The notes below the pieces were generated by a model, which made no database searches, was not told the DNA's origin, and saw nothing but the letters and a program-made list of their open reading frames with translations. This document shows positions 26,052 to 35,413 of a stretch of DNA of 58,877 nucleotides, piece by piece. The number at the start of each line of letters is the position of its first letter. Position 1 is the first letter of the stretch. The stretch is from Azohydromonas australica DSM 1124 (GTDB lineage: Bacteria; Pseudomonadota; Gammaproteobacteria; Burkholderiales; Burkholderiaceae_C). Made by a program: the position numbers and the translations under genes. Where the stretch lies: positions 1 to 58,877 of the forward strand of contig NZ_AUMO01000066.1 in NCBI RefSeq assembly GCF_000430725.1. The letters are read 5' to 3'.

Positions 26052-27008
26052 TCACTCCTCGCCCAGCGCCCGGCGCGACACCGCCGCCTGCGCCAGCAGC
26101 CACTCCTGCAGTTGCGCCAGCTCCGGCCGCGCCTGCGCGGCGCGGCTGGGGATCAGCCAGTAGGCGTAGGGCGAGGACACCCGCGCCGCCGCGCCGAAGG
26201 GCTCCACCAGCTCGCCGCGCTCCAGCGCCTCCAGCACCAGCGCCAGCCGCGCCAGCGCCACGCCCTGACCCGCCAGCGCGGCCTGCACCTGCTGGTAGGT
26301 GAAGTTCAGGTAGATCCAGCGCGCGGGCTCCAGCCGCGGCTGGCCGTGCTGGCGCAGCCAGTGGCGCCAGCTCGAATAGTTGATGGACGCGCGTGGATCG
26401 TCCTCCTCCAGCAGCGTGTGGCGCGCCAGGTCCGCCGGCGTGGCCAGCGCCGGCGCCTGCCCCTGGCGCGACTGCGTCCACAGCCCGGTGTTGACCACCG
26501 GCGTGAGCACCTCGCCGAAGAGCCGCTGCGCCTCGGCTGGCACGTTGCCGGGCAGCGTGTAGCGCAGGATCAGGTCCAGCTCCGGGTCGTCCAGGTCCAC
26601 CAGGTGGTCGGTGGCGCTGATGCGGATGTCGATGTCCGGCTGCGCGCGCTGGAACGCCTCCAGCCGCGGCAGCAGCCACATCGAGGCGAAGGAGGCGAAG
26701 GTGGAGATGTTCACCTGGCGCCGCCCGCGCGCCAGGCGGATCTGGCGCACCGTCGAGTCCAGCCGGTCCAGCAGCGGCAGCACGCCGCGCTGCAGCGTCA
26801 CGCCCGCGGCGGTGAGCTCCACGTGGCGCGTGCCGCGCGCGAACAGCGGCGCGCCCAGCTCCTCCTCCAGCGCGCGGATCTGCCGGCTCACGGCCGACTG
26901 CGTCAGGAACAGCTCCTGCGCCGCGGCGCGAAAGCTCAGCAGCCGCGCCACCGCCTCGAAGGCGCGCAGCGGGCCCACGGCCAGTGGGCGCTGGGACAGT
27001 CTATTCAT
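26052..27008 (-). CDS. LysR-type regulator (GcvA-like)
   Basis: A 318-residue regulator. The winged-helix DNA-binding domain occupies residues 8–68 (LRAFEAVARLLSFRAAAQEL, then TQSAVSRQIRALEEELG), and the effector domain has the GcvA-like RRQVNISTFASFASMWLLPRL. The start is the ATG at 27008; a TTG two codons upstream is less likely. It is transcribed away from the DUF2917 gene, with 93 nt between them, and probably controls it. A dyad TGAT-N8-ATCA at 27008–27023 is a weak operator candidate. The effector is unknown. Confidence 0.9.
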   Translation of the reverse strand: MNRLSQRPLAVGPLRAFEAVARLLSFRAAAQELFLTQSAVSRQIRALEEELGAPLFARGTRHVELTAAGVTLQRGVLPLLDRLDSTVRQIRLARGRRQVNISTFASFASMWLLPRLEAFQRAQPDIDIRISATDHLVDLDDPELDLILRYTLPGNVPAEAQRLFGEVLTPVVNTGLWTQSRQGQAPALATPADLARHTLLEEDDPRASINYSSWRHWLRQHGQPRLEPARWIYLNFTYQQVQAALAGQGVALARLALVLEALERGELVEPFGAAARVSSPYAYWLIPSRAAQARPELAQLQEWLLAQAAVSRRALGEE

Positions 27009-27101
27009 GATCAAAACGCATCAATGCAGCGCGGCGATCTCATTGGACCGGCACCGCTTCCGTGACGATAGTAGAGGCGTGACAGATGCCAGGAGGCCCC
27101 C

Positions 27102-27479
27102 ATGAAGACGCAGATTTTGATGCTTGAAACGCAACAGTCCCGCAGTGCCACGGCGCCGGTGTGGACGCTGGCGCGGCGTCAGGCGCGTCGCCTGGCCGCC
27201 TCCCGCCAGACGCGCTGGCTGCGTGTGCTCGAAGGCGAGCTCTGGCTTACGCCCACCGCGGGTGCGGCGGCGAGCGAGGACCTGTGGCTGCGCGCGGGCG
27301 AGCGCCTGGTGCTGCCGCCGGGCGTGGAGTTCGTGGCCGAAGGCTGGCGCGACAGCCGCTTCGAGCTGCTGCTGGCGCCGGCCGCCGCGCCCGGGCCGGT
27401 CTGGGGCGGGTTGCAAGCGCTGCTGCGCCGTGCGCGCGCGCTGCCGCGCCCGCAGCGCGGCGCGCCGGCCGCCTGCTGA
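27102..27479 (+). CDS. DUF2917 domain protein
   Basis: A 125-residue cytoplasmic protein whose core (VWTLARRQARRLAASRQ, WLRVLEGELWLTPT, DLWLRAGERLVLPPG) looks like a small beta-rich, cupin-like DUF2917 domain. The C-terminal 40 residues are Arg/Ala/Pro-rich. AGGAGG lies before the ATG. Its divergent arrangement with a LysR regulator is recurrent in Burkholderiales, from memory. The function is not known. Confidence 0.82.
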   Translation: MKTQILMLETQQSRSATAPVWTLARRQARRLAASRQTRWLRVLEGELWLTPTAGAAASEDLWLRAGERLVLPPGVEFVAEGWRDSRFELLLAPAAAPGPVWGGLQALLRRARALPRPQRGAPAAC

Positions 27480-27573
27480 GCGCGGTGCTTGCTGGGGCTG
27501 CTTGCGCGCGCAAAAGGCCCGTGCAAGCCGCTGCCGGCACAATGGCAGGTCCTGCCACACCGACGCCGCCGCC

Positions 27574-28200
27574 ATGACTTCGCCCCCGTCCCTGCCGTTG
27601 GACTTCTCGCGAGACAAGACGCTGCTGCGCCGCCAGCTCCAGGCCGAGCGCCAGTCGCTGGTGGACCGGCTGCAGCGCGCGCAGTACCTGCAGCAGGTGC
27701 TGCGGGTGTGGCTGGTCACGCGCAAGGAGACGGCCATCGGCGCCTACTGGCCCATCAAGGGCGAGTTCGACGCGCTGCCCGCGCTCTACCGCTGGAGCGA
27801 GGCCGAGCCGGGCCGGCGCATCGGGCTGCCGGTGATCGACCGCGAGACCAAGCAGCTGCGCTTCCACGTCTGGTGGCCCGGCTGCCCGATGGAGGAGGAC
27901 GCCTTCGGCATCCCCAAGCCCAAGGACACCGAGAGCTTCCTGCCCGAGATGCTGCTGGTGCCCTGCGTGGGCTACGGGCCGGGCGGCGTGCGCCTGGGCT
28001 ACGGCGGCGGCTTCTACGACCGCACGCTGGCGGCGCTGCAGCCGCGCCCCTACACCGTGGGCCTGGCCTACACGCATGCCCATGTGCCCTGGCTCAAGGC
28101 CGAGCCGCACGACGTGCCGCTGGACGCCATCCTCAACGAGGACGGGCTGGCCTGGCAGTCGCCCGACTCGGAGCATCCCGCGCCCGACCTCAAGCGCTGA
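27574..28200 (+). CDS. ygfA: 5-formyltetrahydrofolate cyclo-ligase
   Basis: A 208-residue enzyme that converts 5-formyl-THF to 5,10-methenyl-THF with ATP. The C-terminal signature LLVPCVGYGPGGVRLGYGGGFYDR is clear in the sequence (shown in part: VRLGYGGGFYDR), and KTLLRRQLQAERQSL fits the N-terminal basic helix. The start at 27574 follows a GC-rich leader without a strong ribosome site. In many proteobacteria 6S RNA precedes this gene, but only 94 nt are available here. It ends at a palindromic terminator. Confidence 0.92.
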   Translation: MTSPPSLPLDFSRDKTLLRRQLQAERQSLVDRLQRAQYLQQVLRVWLVTRKETAIGAYWPIKGEFDALPALYRWSEAEPGRRIGLPVIDRETKQLRFHVWWPGCPMEEDAFGIPKPKDTESFLPEMLLVPCVGYGPGGVRLGYGGGFYDRTLAALQPRPYTVGLAYTHAHVPWLKAEPHDVPLDAILNEDGLAWQSPDSEHPAPDLKR

Positions 28201-28221
28201 TCGACGGCGCAACGACCATGA

Positions 28222-28249
28222 AAAACGGCGGCCCGCGGGCCGCCGTTTT
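28222..28249. terminator. Perfect palindromic bidirectional terminator
   Basis: A 28-bp perfect palindrome (half AAAACGGCGGCCCG) lies between the convergent ygfA and ompW genes, with A-run and T-run ends on both sides. It is the same design as the one at 5752–5777. Confidence 0.85.
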
Positions 28250-28267
28250 CGTTGGAGCAGGAACTGC

Positions 28268-28885
28268 TTAGAAGCGGTAGCCCACGCCCAGGCTGAACAG
28301 CACCGGGTCGATCTTGAGGCTGCCCACGGTGGCGCCGCTGCTCTTGACTTGCACGTCGGTGTGGATGTGGACCTTCTTGACGTCGACGTTCAGCAGCCAG
28401 CCGCCGCCCAGCGGCACGTCCGCACCGGCGCCGAAGGCCAGGCCCACGCTGTTCTTGTCCAGCGTGATCGTGTCGTTGCCCAGGTGAATGCCGGAGAAGC
28501 GGGTGTAATTCAGGCCGGCGCCGACGTAGGGGCGGAAGCCCGTCAGGCCGGTGACGTGGTACTGCAGGCTCAGCGTCGGCGGCAGGTGCTTGACGGTGCC
28601 CAGCAGGCCCGCGTTGGTGTAGACGTCGTGCTTCTGCGGATACGTCAGAACGAGCTCAGCGGCCAGGTTGGGCGTGAAAAAGTAGGTGATGTCAACTTCG
28701 GGGAAGGTCTTGTTGTCAACGCGCAGACCGGCAGCCGCCGCGGTGTCCTTGGCCGTGCCCTTGTCCGCCGAGTCCAGGTGCAGCGCGCGGCCGCGCACGA
28801 TCCAGGAGCCGGTGTCCTGGGCCTGGGCCAGGGGAGCGGCCAGGGTGGCGGCAACGGCGGCCAGGGCGATCAGATGCTTTTTCAT
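28268..28885 (-). CDS. ompW: OmpW family outer-membrane protein
   Basis: A 205-residue eight-stranded beta-barrel protein. The signal MKKHLIALAAVAATLAAPLAQAQ is followed by SWIVRGRALHLDS, LPPTLSLQYHV, FRPYVGAGLNYTRF and the terminal barrel strand ending in Phe (SLGVGYRF). OmpW forms small hydrophobic-molecule channels. AGGAG precedes the ATG at 28885. An FNR-type box lies about 135 nt upstream, consistent with the oxygen control known for ompW in other bacteria. Confidence 0.93.
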   Translation of the reverse strand: MKKHLIALAAVAATLAAPLAQAQDTGSWIVRGRALHLDSADKGTAKDTAAAAGLRVDNKTFPEVDITYFFTPNLAAELVLTYPQKHDVYTNAGLLGTVKHLPPTLSLQYHVTGLTGFRPYVGAGLNYTRFSGIHLGNDTITLDKNSVGLAFGAGADVPLGGGWLLNVDVKKVHIHTDVQVKSSGATVGSLKIDPVLFSLGVGYRF

Positions 28886-29019
28886 GTCCTCTTCTCCTCG
28901 ATACGGGGTAAAGCCGTTTGGCTGAGGAGAATTAGGCGCGCCGGGCCTTGGGGCCGAATTGAGCTGCAGCAAGGTCCACCGGGGGTTGTTGCGGACGCAC
29001 CACGGCAGGCCTGCTGCAC

Positions 29020-29033
29020 CTGATCGAGATCAA
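29020..29033 (-). promoter_or_regulatory. FNR/Anr-type box upstream of ompW
   Basis: Read on the minus strand it is TTGAT-CTCG-ATCAG, 9 of 10 matches to TTGAT-N4-ATCAA. It lies between the end of metF and ompW. OmpW genes are known FNR targets in enterobacteria, so anaerobic or low-oxygen activation is a reasonable inference. No clear -10 could be placed at the expected distance. Confidence 0.55.
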
Positions 29034-29035
29034 AC

Positions 29036-29893
29036 TCAGCGGCCCAGCCCCAGCCGGCGGCACAGCTCCAGCACCGCGGCGGACTGGTTCATCGTGTAGA
29101 AGTGCAGCGCGGGCACGCCGGCATCGAGCAGCCGCTCGCACAGCGCCGTGATCACGTCCAGCCCGAAGGCCTTGATGGAGGCCGTGTCGTCGCTGAAGGA
29201 CTCCAGCCGCAGCCTCATCCAGCGCGGCACCTCGGTGCCGCAGGCGTCGGCAAATCGCAGGATGCCGCTGGCATTGGTGATGGGCATGATCCCCGGCACG
29301 ATCGGGATGCCCACGCCCAGCGCGCGCGTCTCGTCCACGAAGCGGAAGTACGCGTCGGCGTTGAAGAACATCTGCGTGATGGCCGCATCCGCGCCGGCCT
29401 CGACCTTGGTGGCGAAGGCCAGCAGGTCCGCGCGCGGCGAGCGCGCCTGCGGGTGCATCTCCGGGTAGGCGCCCACCTCGATGGTGAAGTGCGAGCCCGT
29501 CTCCTCGCGGATGAAGCGCACCAGGTCGCTGGCGTAGCGGAACTCGCCCAAGGCGCCCGCGCCGAAGCCGCTGGGCAGGTCGCCGCGCAGCGCCACGATG
29601 CGCTTGATGCCCTCGGCCTTGAACTCGGCCAGTTGCGCGCGGATCGACTCGCGGCTGGCGCCGATGCACGAGAAGTGCGGCGCGCCCTGCTGGCCTTCGG
29701 CCAGGATGGAGCGCACCGCCTGCAGCGTGCCGCTCTGCGTGGAGCCGCCCGCGCCGTAGGTCACGGAGCAGAACTCGGGCTTCAGCGCATACAGCTGCTC
29801 GCGCACGGCGGCGAGCTTCGCCACGCCCTCGGGCGTCTTGGGGGGGAAGAACTCAAGGCTGAGCGGGACGTCCCGCGTCACGGGTTGAGTCAT
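29036..29893 (-). CDS. metF: 5,10-methylenetetrahydrofolate reductase
   Basis: A 285-residue FAD-dependent TIM-barrel enzyme reducing methylene-THF to methyl-THF for methionine synthesis. Motifs are LSLEFFPPKTPEG (catalytic Glu region), FCSVTYGAGGSTQ, IVALRGDLPSG, EVGAYPEMHPQA and PIVPGIMPI. It overlaps the tlyA stop (ATGA) and is the third gene behind ahcY, so the SAH riboswitch likely governs homocysteine remethylation as well as SAH cleavage. Confidence 0.96.
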   Translation of the reverse strand: MTQPVTRDVPLSLEFFPPKTPEGVAKLAAVREQLYALKPEFCSVTYGAGGSTQSGTLQAVRSILAEGQQGAPHFSCIGASRESIRAQLAEFKAEGIKRIVALRGDLPSGFGAGALGEFRYASDLVRFIREETGSHFTIEVGAYPEMHPQARSPRADLLAFATKVEAGADAAITQMFFNADAYFRFVDETRALGVGIPIVPGIMPITNASGILRFADACGTEVPRWMRLRLESFSDDTASIKAFGLDVITALCERLLDAGVPALHFYTMNQSAAVLELCRRLGLGR

Positions 29894-30663
29894 GTGTGGT
29901 CTCCCTGGCGTGCGGGCCGTGCCCACACGAAAAATTCTCGGTTGCCGTCGCCGCCGGTCACGGGGCTGTCGAGCCAGCGCTGCACCTGCAGCCCGGCGTC
30001 GGCGCAAGCCTGGCGCAGCCGCTGCTCCACGCGCGCATAGGACGCGGCGTCCTTCACCAGACCGCCCTTGCCGATGTCCGCCGGCTGCAGCTCGAACTGC
30101 GGCTTCACCAGCATCAGCAGGTCGCCCTGCGGCGCCAGCAAGGGCGCCAGCGCGGGCAGCACCAGCGTCAGCGAGATGAAGGAGAGGTCGCCGGTGACGA
30201 AGCCGAAGCCCTCGGCCGGCATGGCGTCGCCGAGCTGTTGCGCCGTCAACTGCCGCGCGTTCACGCCCTCGAAGGCGTGCACGCGCGCGTCGGCGCGCAG
30301 CTTCGGGTTGAGCTGGCCGTGGCCCACGTCCACGCCCACCACGCGCGCCACGCCCTGCGCCAGCATCACGTCGGTGAAGCCGCCGGTGCTCTGGCCCACG
30401 TCGAGGGCGCAGCGGCCGGCGAGCTGCAAGCCGGTGGCGGCCAGCGCCCCTTCGAGCTTGAGGCCGCCGCGCGAGACCCAGCGCAGCTCGGCGTCGTCGG
30501 CGACTTCGAGCTCGCAGTGCTCGCCCACCTCGTCGCCGGCCTTGCGCGGCGTCATCCAGCCGGCGGCGCCGAGCCAGCGCACGGCGCCGCGCTGTATCAG
30601 GCGCTGCGCCGCGGAGCGGCTGGGGGCCAGGCCGCGCTGCACCAGCAGCTGGTCCACTCGCAT
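29890..30663 (-). CDS. tlyA: TlyA family rRNA 2'-O-methyltransferase
   Basis: A 257-residue protein with an N-terminal S4 RNA-binding domain (RVDQLLVQRGLAPSRSAAQRL, residues 2–22) and a C-terminal Rossmann methyltransferase (ALDVGQSTGGFTDVMLAQG and VKPQFELQPADIGKGG). TlyA proteins methylate cytidines in rRNA; some homologues were called hemolysins. It lies between ahcY and metF, fitting a SAM-using enzyme in a SAM/SAH-responsive operon. The GQS in place of the usual GAS in the SAM loop is a minor deviation. Confidence 0.88.
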   Translation of the reverse strand: MRVDQLLVQRGLAPSRSAAQRLIQRGAVRWLGAAGWMTPRKAGDEVGEHCELEVADDAELRWVSRGGLKLEGALAATGLQLAGRCALDVGQSTGGFTDVMLAQGVARVVGVDVGHGQLNPKLRADARVHAFEGVNARQLTAQQLGDAMPAEGFGFVTGDLSFISLTLVLPALAPLLAPQGDLLMLVKPQFELQPADIGKGGLVKDAASYARVEQRLRQACADAGLQVQRWLDSPVTGGDGNREFFVWARPARQGDHT

Positions 30664-30696
30664 GGCCTGGCCTCCTTCGGTGCTGCGGCTACTGGA

Positions 30697-32130
<1,434 letters not shown>

Positions 32131-32148
32131 GGGGTCTCCAGTGCAGAG

Positions 32149-32219
32149 CCCGCAACGCGCACGCAACCGTGAAGAGGGACTCACCCACGTTGTTGGACGT
32201 TGCGGGTGAGCGCGGTTGC
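32149..32219 (-). promoter_or_regulatory. Expression platform of the ahcY riboswitch
   Basis: On the minus strand the 3' part of the aptamer (32219–32204) can pair with 32186–32163 through GCAACCG/CGGTTGC and CTCACCC/GGGTGAG, which would break the aptamer helix at 32208–32212. A third pairing, CCCGCAACG (32206–32198) with CGTTGCGGG (32157–32149), excludes that hairpin and ends about 19 nt before the start codon. No T-run follows, so control may act on translation or Rho access. Confidence 0.55.
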
Positions 32220-32288
32220 TTCTTGGGGAAGGTTTCCGAGCCTGGGGCCCCGGTCATGCCGACCTTGGGACCTTGCAACGCTCCTCGG
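32204..32288 (-). ncRNA. SAH riboswitch aptamer
   Basis: Read on the minus strand it begins CCGAGGAGCGTTGCAA, contains CCAGGCTCGGAAAC, and closes with CGCGCTCACCC, the conserved landmarks of the SAH riboswitch described upstream of ahcY in beta- and gammaproteobacteria. P1 forms from CCGAG (32288–32284) and CTCGG (32240–32236); the pseudoknot helix P4 forms from GAGCG (32283–32279) and CGCTC (32212–32208). SAH binding is known to switch on ahcY expression. Confidence 0.9.
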
Positions 32289-32336
32289 AAAGGCCGCCAT
32301 TGTAGCCATGGCCTCCAGGGGCGGAATTGACTCGGG

Positions 32337-33443
32337 TCATTGCCCGCCCGGCTGGCGCGAGAGTTTTTCCCGCTGCGCTTCGTAGGCCTCCAGGAAGGCG
32401 CGGGCCGAGAACGGGTCGGTCTGCTCCTGCAGCTCCGCCAGCGCCTGCGCGTGCAGCTCGCAGTAGCGGTCCCACAGCTGCGCCTTGCGCCACACGTCCA
32501 GCGGCGCGCTCCAGCCGCCGCGGGCGTGGCGCTGCTCCTCCAGCGCCTGCGGCGCCAGCCGCGCGAGCTGCGCGTCCAGCGCCGCGCGCAGCCCGGCCAG
32601 CAGCGCGATCTCGTGCGTGCGCACGTCCTCGAAGGCCTCGCGCACCGCCGCCAGCGGCGGGATGAAGCCCCGGCGCGCCGGGCCCAGCAGGTGCGCCAGG
32701 GCGGTGTCGACGTCGGGTGAGAATTTCAACGCGTTGTTCTCGCGCGTCTGCAGCCGCGTGCCCGCGGCGCCGAGCTCGCGCTTGGCCACGTGGCGCGCGG
32801 CCAGCAGCTGCAGCAGCCCGCCGATGGCCGCGTGCAGCAGCCGCCCGACGAGGTTCGTCTCCTGCGGCGTGGGCGCCGGCGGCACGGGCATTTCCAGCCC
32901 GGCGTACAACGCCGCCAGTAGCGCCGCGGCGGCAGGGTCGGCAGGTGGCGCCACGGCCGCGATCGGCACCATGGGTGCGGGCGCATCCACCTCGGCCGGC
33001 GGCGGCGCGCCTTCGCCCAGCACCTCGCTGAAGGCACTGGGGCGGGCGGCCGGTGCGGACGCGACCGGTGCGGGCGGGAGCAGGGCAGGAGCGGGTACAG
33101 GCGCCGGTGGCGCCGGCGTGGCGGCTTCGGCGAGGTCGTCCTCGGTTTCCATGAGGTACGCGCCGATGCGCAGGCTCATGCCCGGTGCCAGCGGCGCCTC
33201 GGCCTCCGGGCCCAGCGGGCGGCCGTCCACTTCCAGCGCCAGGTTGGCGCCGAGCTGGCGGATGAAGAAGCGCCCTTCGCGCCAGCTCACCTGCGCGTGC
33301 CGGCGCGACATCAGGCGCTGCGGGTCAGGCAGCACCAGCGTGCAGTCGATGCCGCGCCCGATGAAGCCGCCAGCCGCGTCGAAGCGGGCGGCCGAGGGCG
33401 CCGGCAGCGGCTGGCCGCCATGGGAGAGCACTCGGATCAGCAT
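32337..33443 (-). CDS. tagH: Type VI secretion-associated FHA-domain protein
   Basis: A 368-residue cytoplasmic protein. The FHA domain fills residues 1–100, with the phosphothreonine-binding residues in FIGRGIDC (Gly29–Arg30), LMSRRHAQV (Ser46, Arg47, His49) and LGANLAL (Asn67). A Pro/Ala linker (110–200) leads to the C-terminal VI_FHA helical domain (ETNLVGRLLHAAIGGLLQLL, then NNALKFSPDVDTALAHLLG). FHA proteins bind phosphothreonine and in known T6SSs switch the apparatus on. It is divergent from the FecR–kinase–TssL–TssM operon. I used the ATG at 33443; an upstream in-frame start adds an unrelated leader. Confidence 0.9.
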   Translation of the reverse strand: MLIRVLSHGGQPLPAPSAARFDAAGGFIGRGIDCTLVLPDPQRLMSRRHAQVSWREGRFFIRQLGANLALEVDGRPLGPEAEAPLAPGMSLRIGAYLMETEDDLAEAATPAPPAPVPAPALLPPAPVASAPAARPSAFSEVLGEGAPPPAEVDAPAPMVPIAAVAPPADPAAAALLAALYAGLEMPVPPAPTPQETNLVGRLLHAAIGGLLQLLAARHVAKRELGAAGTRLQTRENNALKFSPDVDTALAHLLGPARRGFIPPLAAVREAFEDVRTHEIALLAGLRAALDAQLARLAPQALEEQRHARGGWSAPLDVWRKAQLWDRYCELHAQALAELQEQTDPFSARAFLEAYEAQREKLSRQPGGQ

Positions 33444-33570
33444 GGTTTTGAACCCCCGGGGCGGTGGTGCAACACAAGCACCGCGGACCATGCTACTGCC
33501 GCCTTCAAAGGCGCTCGCGCACAGGGCAGGACCACCGCAAGGGCCCCTCCACAGGGTGTCGGAAGTTCAA

Positions 33571-33599
33571 TTGACAGTACTCATGCTCGGGGTCCTAAT
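33571..33599 (+). promoter_or_regulatory. Sigma-70 type promoter of the TssL–TssM operon
   Basis: A perfect TTGACA (33571–33576), a 17-nt spacer and CCTAAT (4 of 6). The predicted start near 33606 gives a leader of about 35 nt to the FecR-protein ATG. It is among the few consensus-like promoters in the window. Confidence 0.6.
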
Positions 33600-33640
33600 T
33601 CATTGGCAACCCAGCTCGGGGATTGCAGGAGGCCAGCGCC

Positions 33641-34519
33641 ATGTTGCGTGCACTCATGCTGATCGCAGCGTTCGCGGCGCCGCTGGGCGCCGTCGCCGCC
33701 GACGCCCCGGGCGGCATCACCATCCTCGAAGGCGAGGCGCTGGTCTACCGCGGCGCGGGCCGTGTGCTGGCGGCCGAGGGCCTGGCGCTGGCGCCCGGGG
33801 ACATCGTCGAGACCGCGCCTTCGGCGTTCCTGCAGATGGAGTTCGCCGACCGCAGCGTGGCGCAATTCGGCCCGTCCACACGGGCCTTTCTGCCGCCTAC
33901 AAGCGAGCGCTCGCTGTACCTGCTGCAGGGCTGGGCCAAGGTGCGGCTGCCCACGCCGGAGGGCAAGGCCGTGCCGTTGGCCGTGCGCACGCCCTGGGTC
34001 GAGCTGCAGTCGGCGCCGGGCACGGTGGTGCTGCATGTGCTGCCCACGGCGCAGACCCTTTTCGTCGAAGGCGGCCCGGTGCGCGTGGGCGAGCGCGGTG
34101 CCGGCGCGGCCCCCGCGCCGCTGTCGCTGAGCGAGGGCTCGCTCTACCAGCGCAAGGCCGGGGCGCGCGGCGAGCTGGTGTCGGTCGCCACCTCCGGGCT
34201 GCTGCAGGAGATGCCGCGGCCCTTCCGCGACTCGCTGCCGCTGCGCGCGGAGCGCTGGCGCGACCAGGCCGTCGCGCCCAAGGCGGCGCCGGACTTCGGC
34301 TATGCCGACGTGGAGCCCTGGCTCAAGGCCGAGCCCGGGCTGCGCAAGCCGCTGGTGCAGCGCTGGAAGGCCAAGGCCCGGGAGCCCGCGTTCCGCGCCG
34401 CGCTGGTGTCCAACCTCGCGGCCCATCCCGAATGGGACCGGATCCTCTTCCCCGAGAAATACCTGCCCAAGCCCACCCCGGCGCCCCGGCAGGCCCGCGT
34501 TGATGGAGGCGCGCCGTGA
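33641..34519 (+). CDS. FecR-domain periplasmic protein
   Basis: A 292-residue exported protein. The signal peptide MLRALMLIAAFAAPLGAVAA is followed by a FecR-like domain (ITILEGEALVYRGAGRVL, LAPGDIVETAPSAFLQMEF, DRSVAQFGPSTRAFL; about residues 28–150). The C-terminal third (YADVEPWLKAEPGLRKPLVQ) is helical and Pro-rich at its end. AGGAGG lies 8 nt before the ATG. It is the first gene of the operon and overlaps the next gene by GTGA. FecR domains act in signal transfer or as stand-alone periplasmic folds; the partner here is unknown. Confidence 0.82.
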   Translation: MLRALMLIAAFAAPLGAVAADAPGGITILEGEALVYRGAGRVLAAEGLALAPGDIVETAPSAFLQMEFADRSVAQFGPSTRAFLPPTSERSLYLLQGWAKVRLPTPEGKAVPLAVRTPWVELQSAPGTVVLHVLPTAQTLFVEGGPVRVGERGAGAAPAPLSLSEGSLYQRKAGARGELVSVATSGLLQEMPRPFRDSLPLRAERWRDQAVAPKAAPDFGYADVEPWLKAEPGLRKPLVQRWKAKAREPAFRAALVSNLAAHPEWDRILFPEKYLPKPTPAPRQARVDGGAP

Positions 34520-35388
34520 AGCTGCTGTTGAAGTTCAACCTGGTGTTCGTGCTGATCTTCGCCCTGGGCTTCGCCGCCACGGGCTTCGTGTCCTGGCGGC
34601 TGCTGGAGCGCAACGCGCGCGAGGAGATCGCCGGCAGCGCGCGGCTGCTGATGGACACCGCGCTGGCCACGCGCAACTACACCTCGTCGCAGATCGGCCC
34701 GCTGCTGGATACGCAGATGAAATACACCTTCCTGCCGCAGACCATTCCCGCCTACTCGGCCACCGAGGTGTTCAACGACCTGCGCAAGAAGCACGATGAG
34801 TACGGCTACAAGGAGGCCGTGCTCAACCCGACCAACCCGCGCGACCGCGCCGTGGAATGGGAGGCCGACATCGTCACGCAGTTCCGCGGCAACGCCGAAG
34901 CCACCGAGCTCATCGGCGACCGCGAAACGCCCACGGGCCGCTCCTTCTACGTGGCGCGCCCGATCCGCATCTCCAACCCCGCGTGCCTGCGCTGCCACAG
35001 CTCCGTGGAGGTGGCGCCCAAGACGCTGGTGGACCGCTACGGCCCGGCCAACGGCTTCGGCTGGAACCTCAACGAAGTGGTGGGCGCGCAGATCATCTCG
35101 GTGCCCACCAAGGTGGCGCTGGACCGCGCGGAGCGCGTCTACACGGTGTTCATGGGCTCGATCGCGGGCGTGTTCCTGGCCATCGGCGTGGTGCTCAACC
35201 TGATGCTGTGGGCCATGGTGATCCGCCCGGTGGACCACCTCTCGCGCTTCGCCGACCGCGTGAGCCTGGGCGAGCTGGACATTCCCGACTTCGAGCGCAC
35301 CGCCAACGACGAGATCGGCGTGCTCGCGCGCTCCATCGCCCGCATGCGCACCAGCATGGTCCAGGCGATGAAGATGCTCGACGGCTGA
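34516..35388 (+). CDS. Membrane DUF3365–HAMP protein with c-type heme motif
   Basis: A 290-residue inner-membrane sensor-like protein. Transmembrane helix 1 is at about 6–28, a periplasmic DUF3365 (Tll0287-like) domain at 35–205 and helix 2 at about 212–235, followed by a HAMP domain (VIRPVDHLSRFADRVSLGEL) to the end. The periplasmic part holds CLRCH (157–161), a covalent heme-binding motif. There is no output domain; the Ser/Thr kinase gene begins 25 nt downstream. I infer that it senses redox state or a gas and signals in trans. GTG start with GGAGG upstream. Confidence 0.85.
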   Translation: MKLLLKFNLVFVLIFALGFAATGFVSWRLLERNAREEIAGSARLLMDTALATRNYTSSQIGPLLDTQMKYTFLPQTIPAYSATEVFNDLRKKHDEYGYKEAVLNPTNPRDRAVEWEADIVTQFRGNAEATELIGDRETPTGRSFYVARPIRISNPACLRCHSSVEVAPKTLVDRYGPANGFGWNLNEVVGAQIISVPTKVALDRAERVYTVFMGSIAGVFLAIGVVLNLMLWAMVIRPVDHLSRFADRVSLGELDIPDFERTANDEIGVLARSIARMRTSMVQAMKMLDG

Positions 35389-35413
35389 AGCCGCGCGCCG
35401 CGCGACGCAGGAC

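Noticed and set aside
27480..27573. 6S RNA gene (ssrS) before ygfA
   Set aside because: Only 94 nt are available and no long bulged hairpin is visible; 6S RNA needs about 180 nt.
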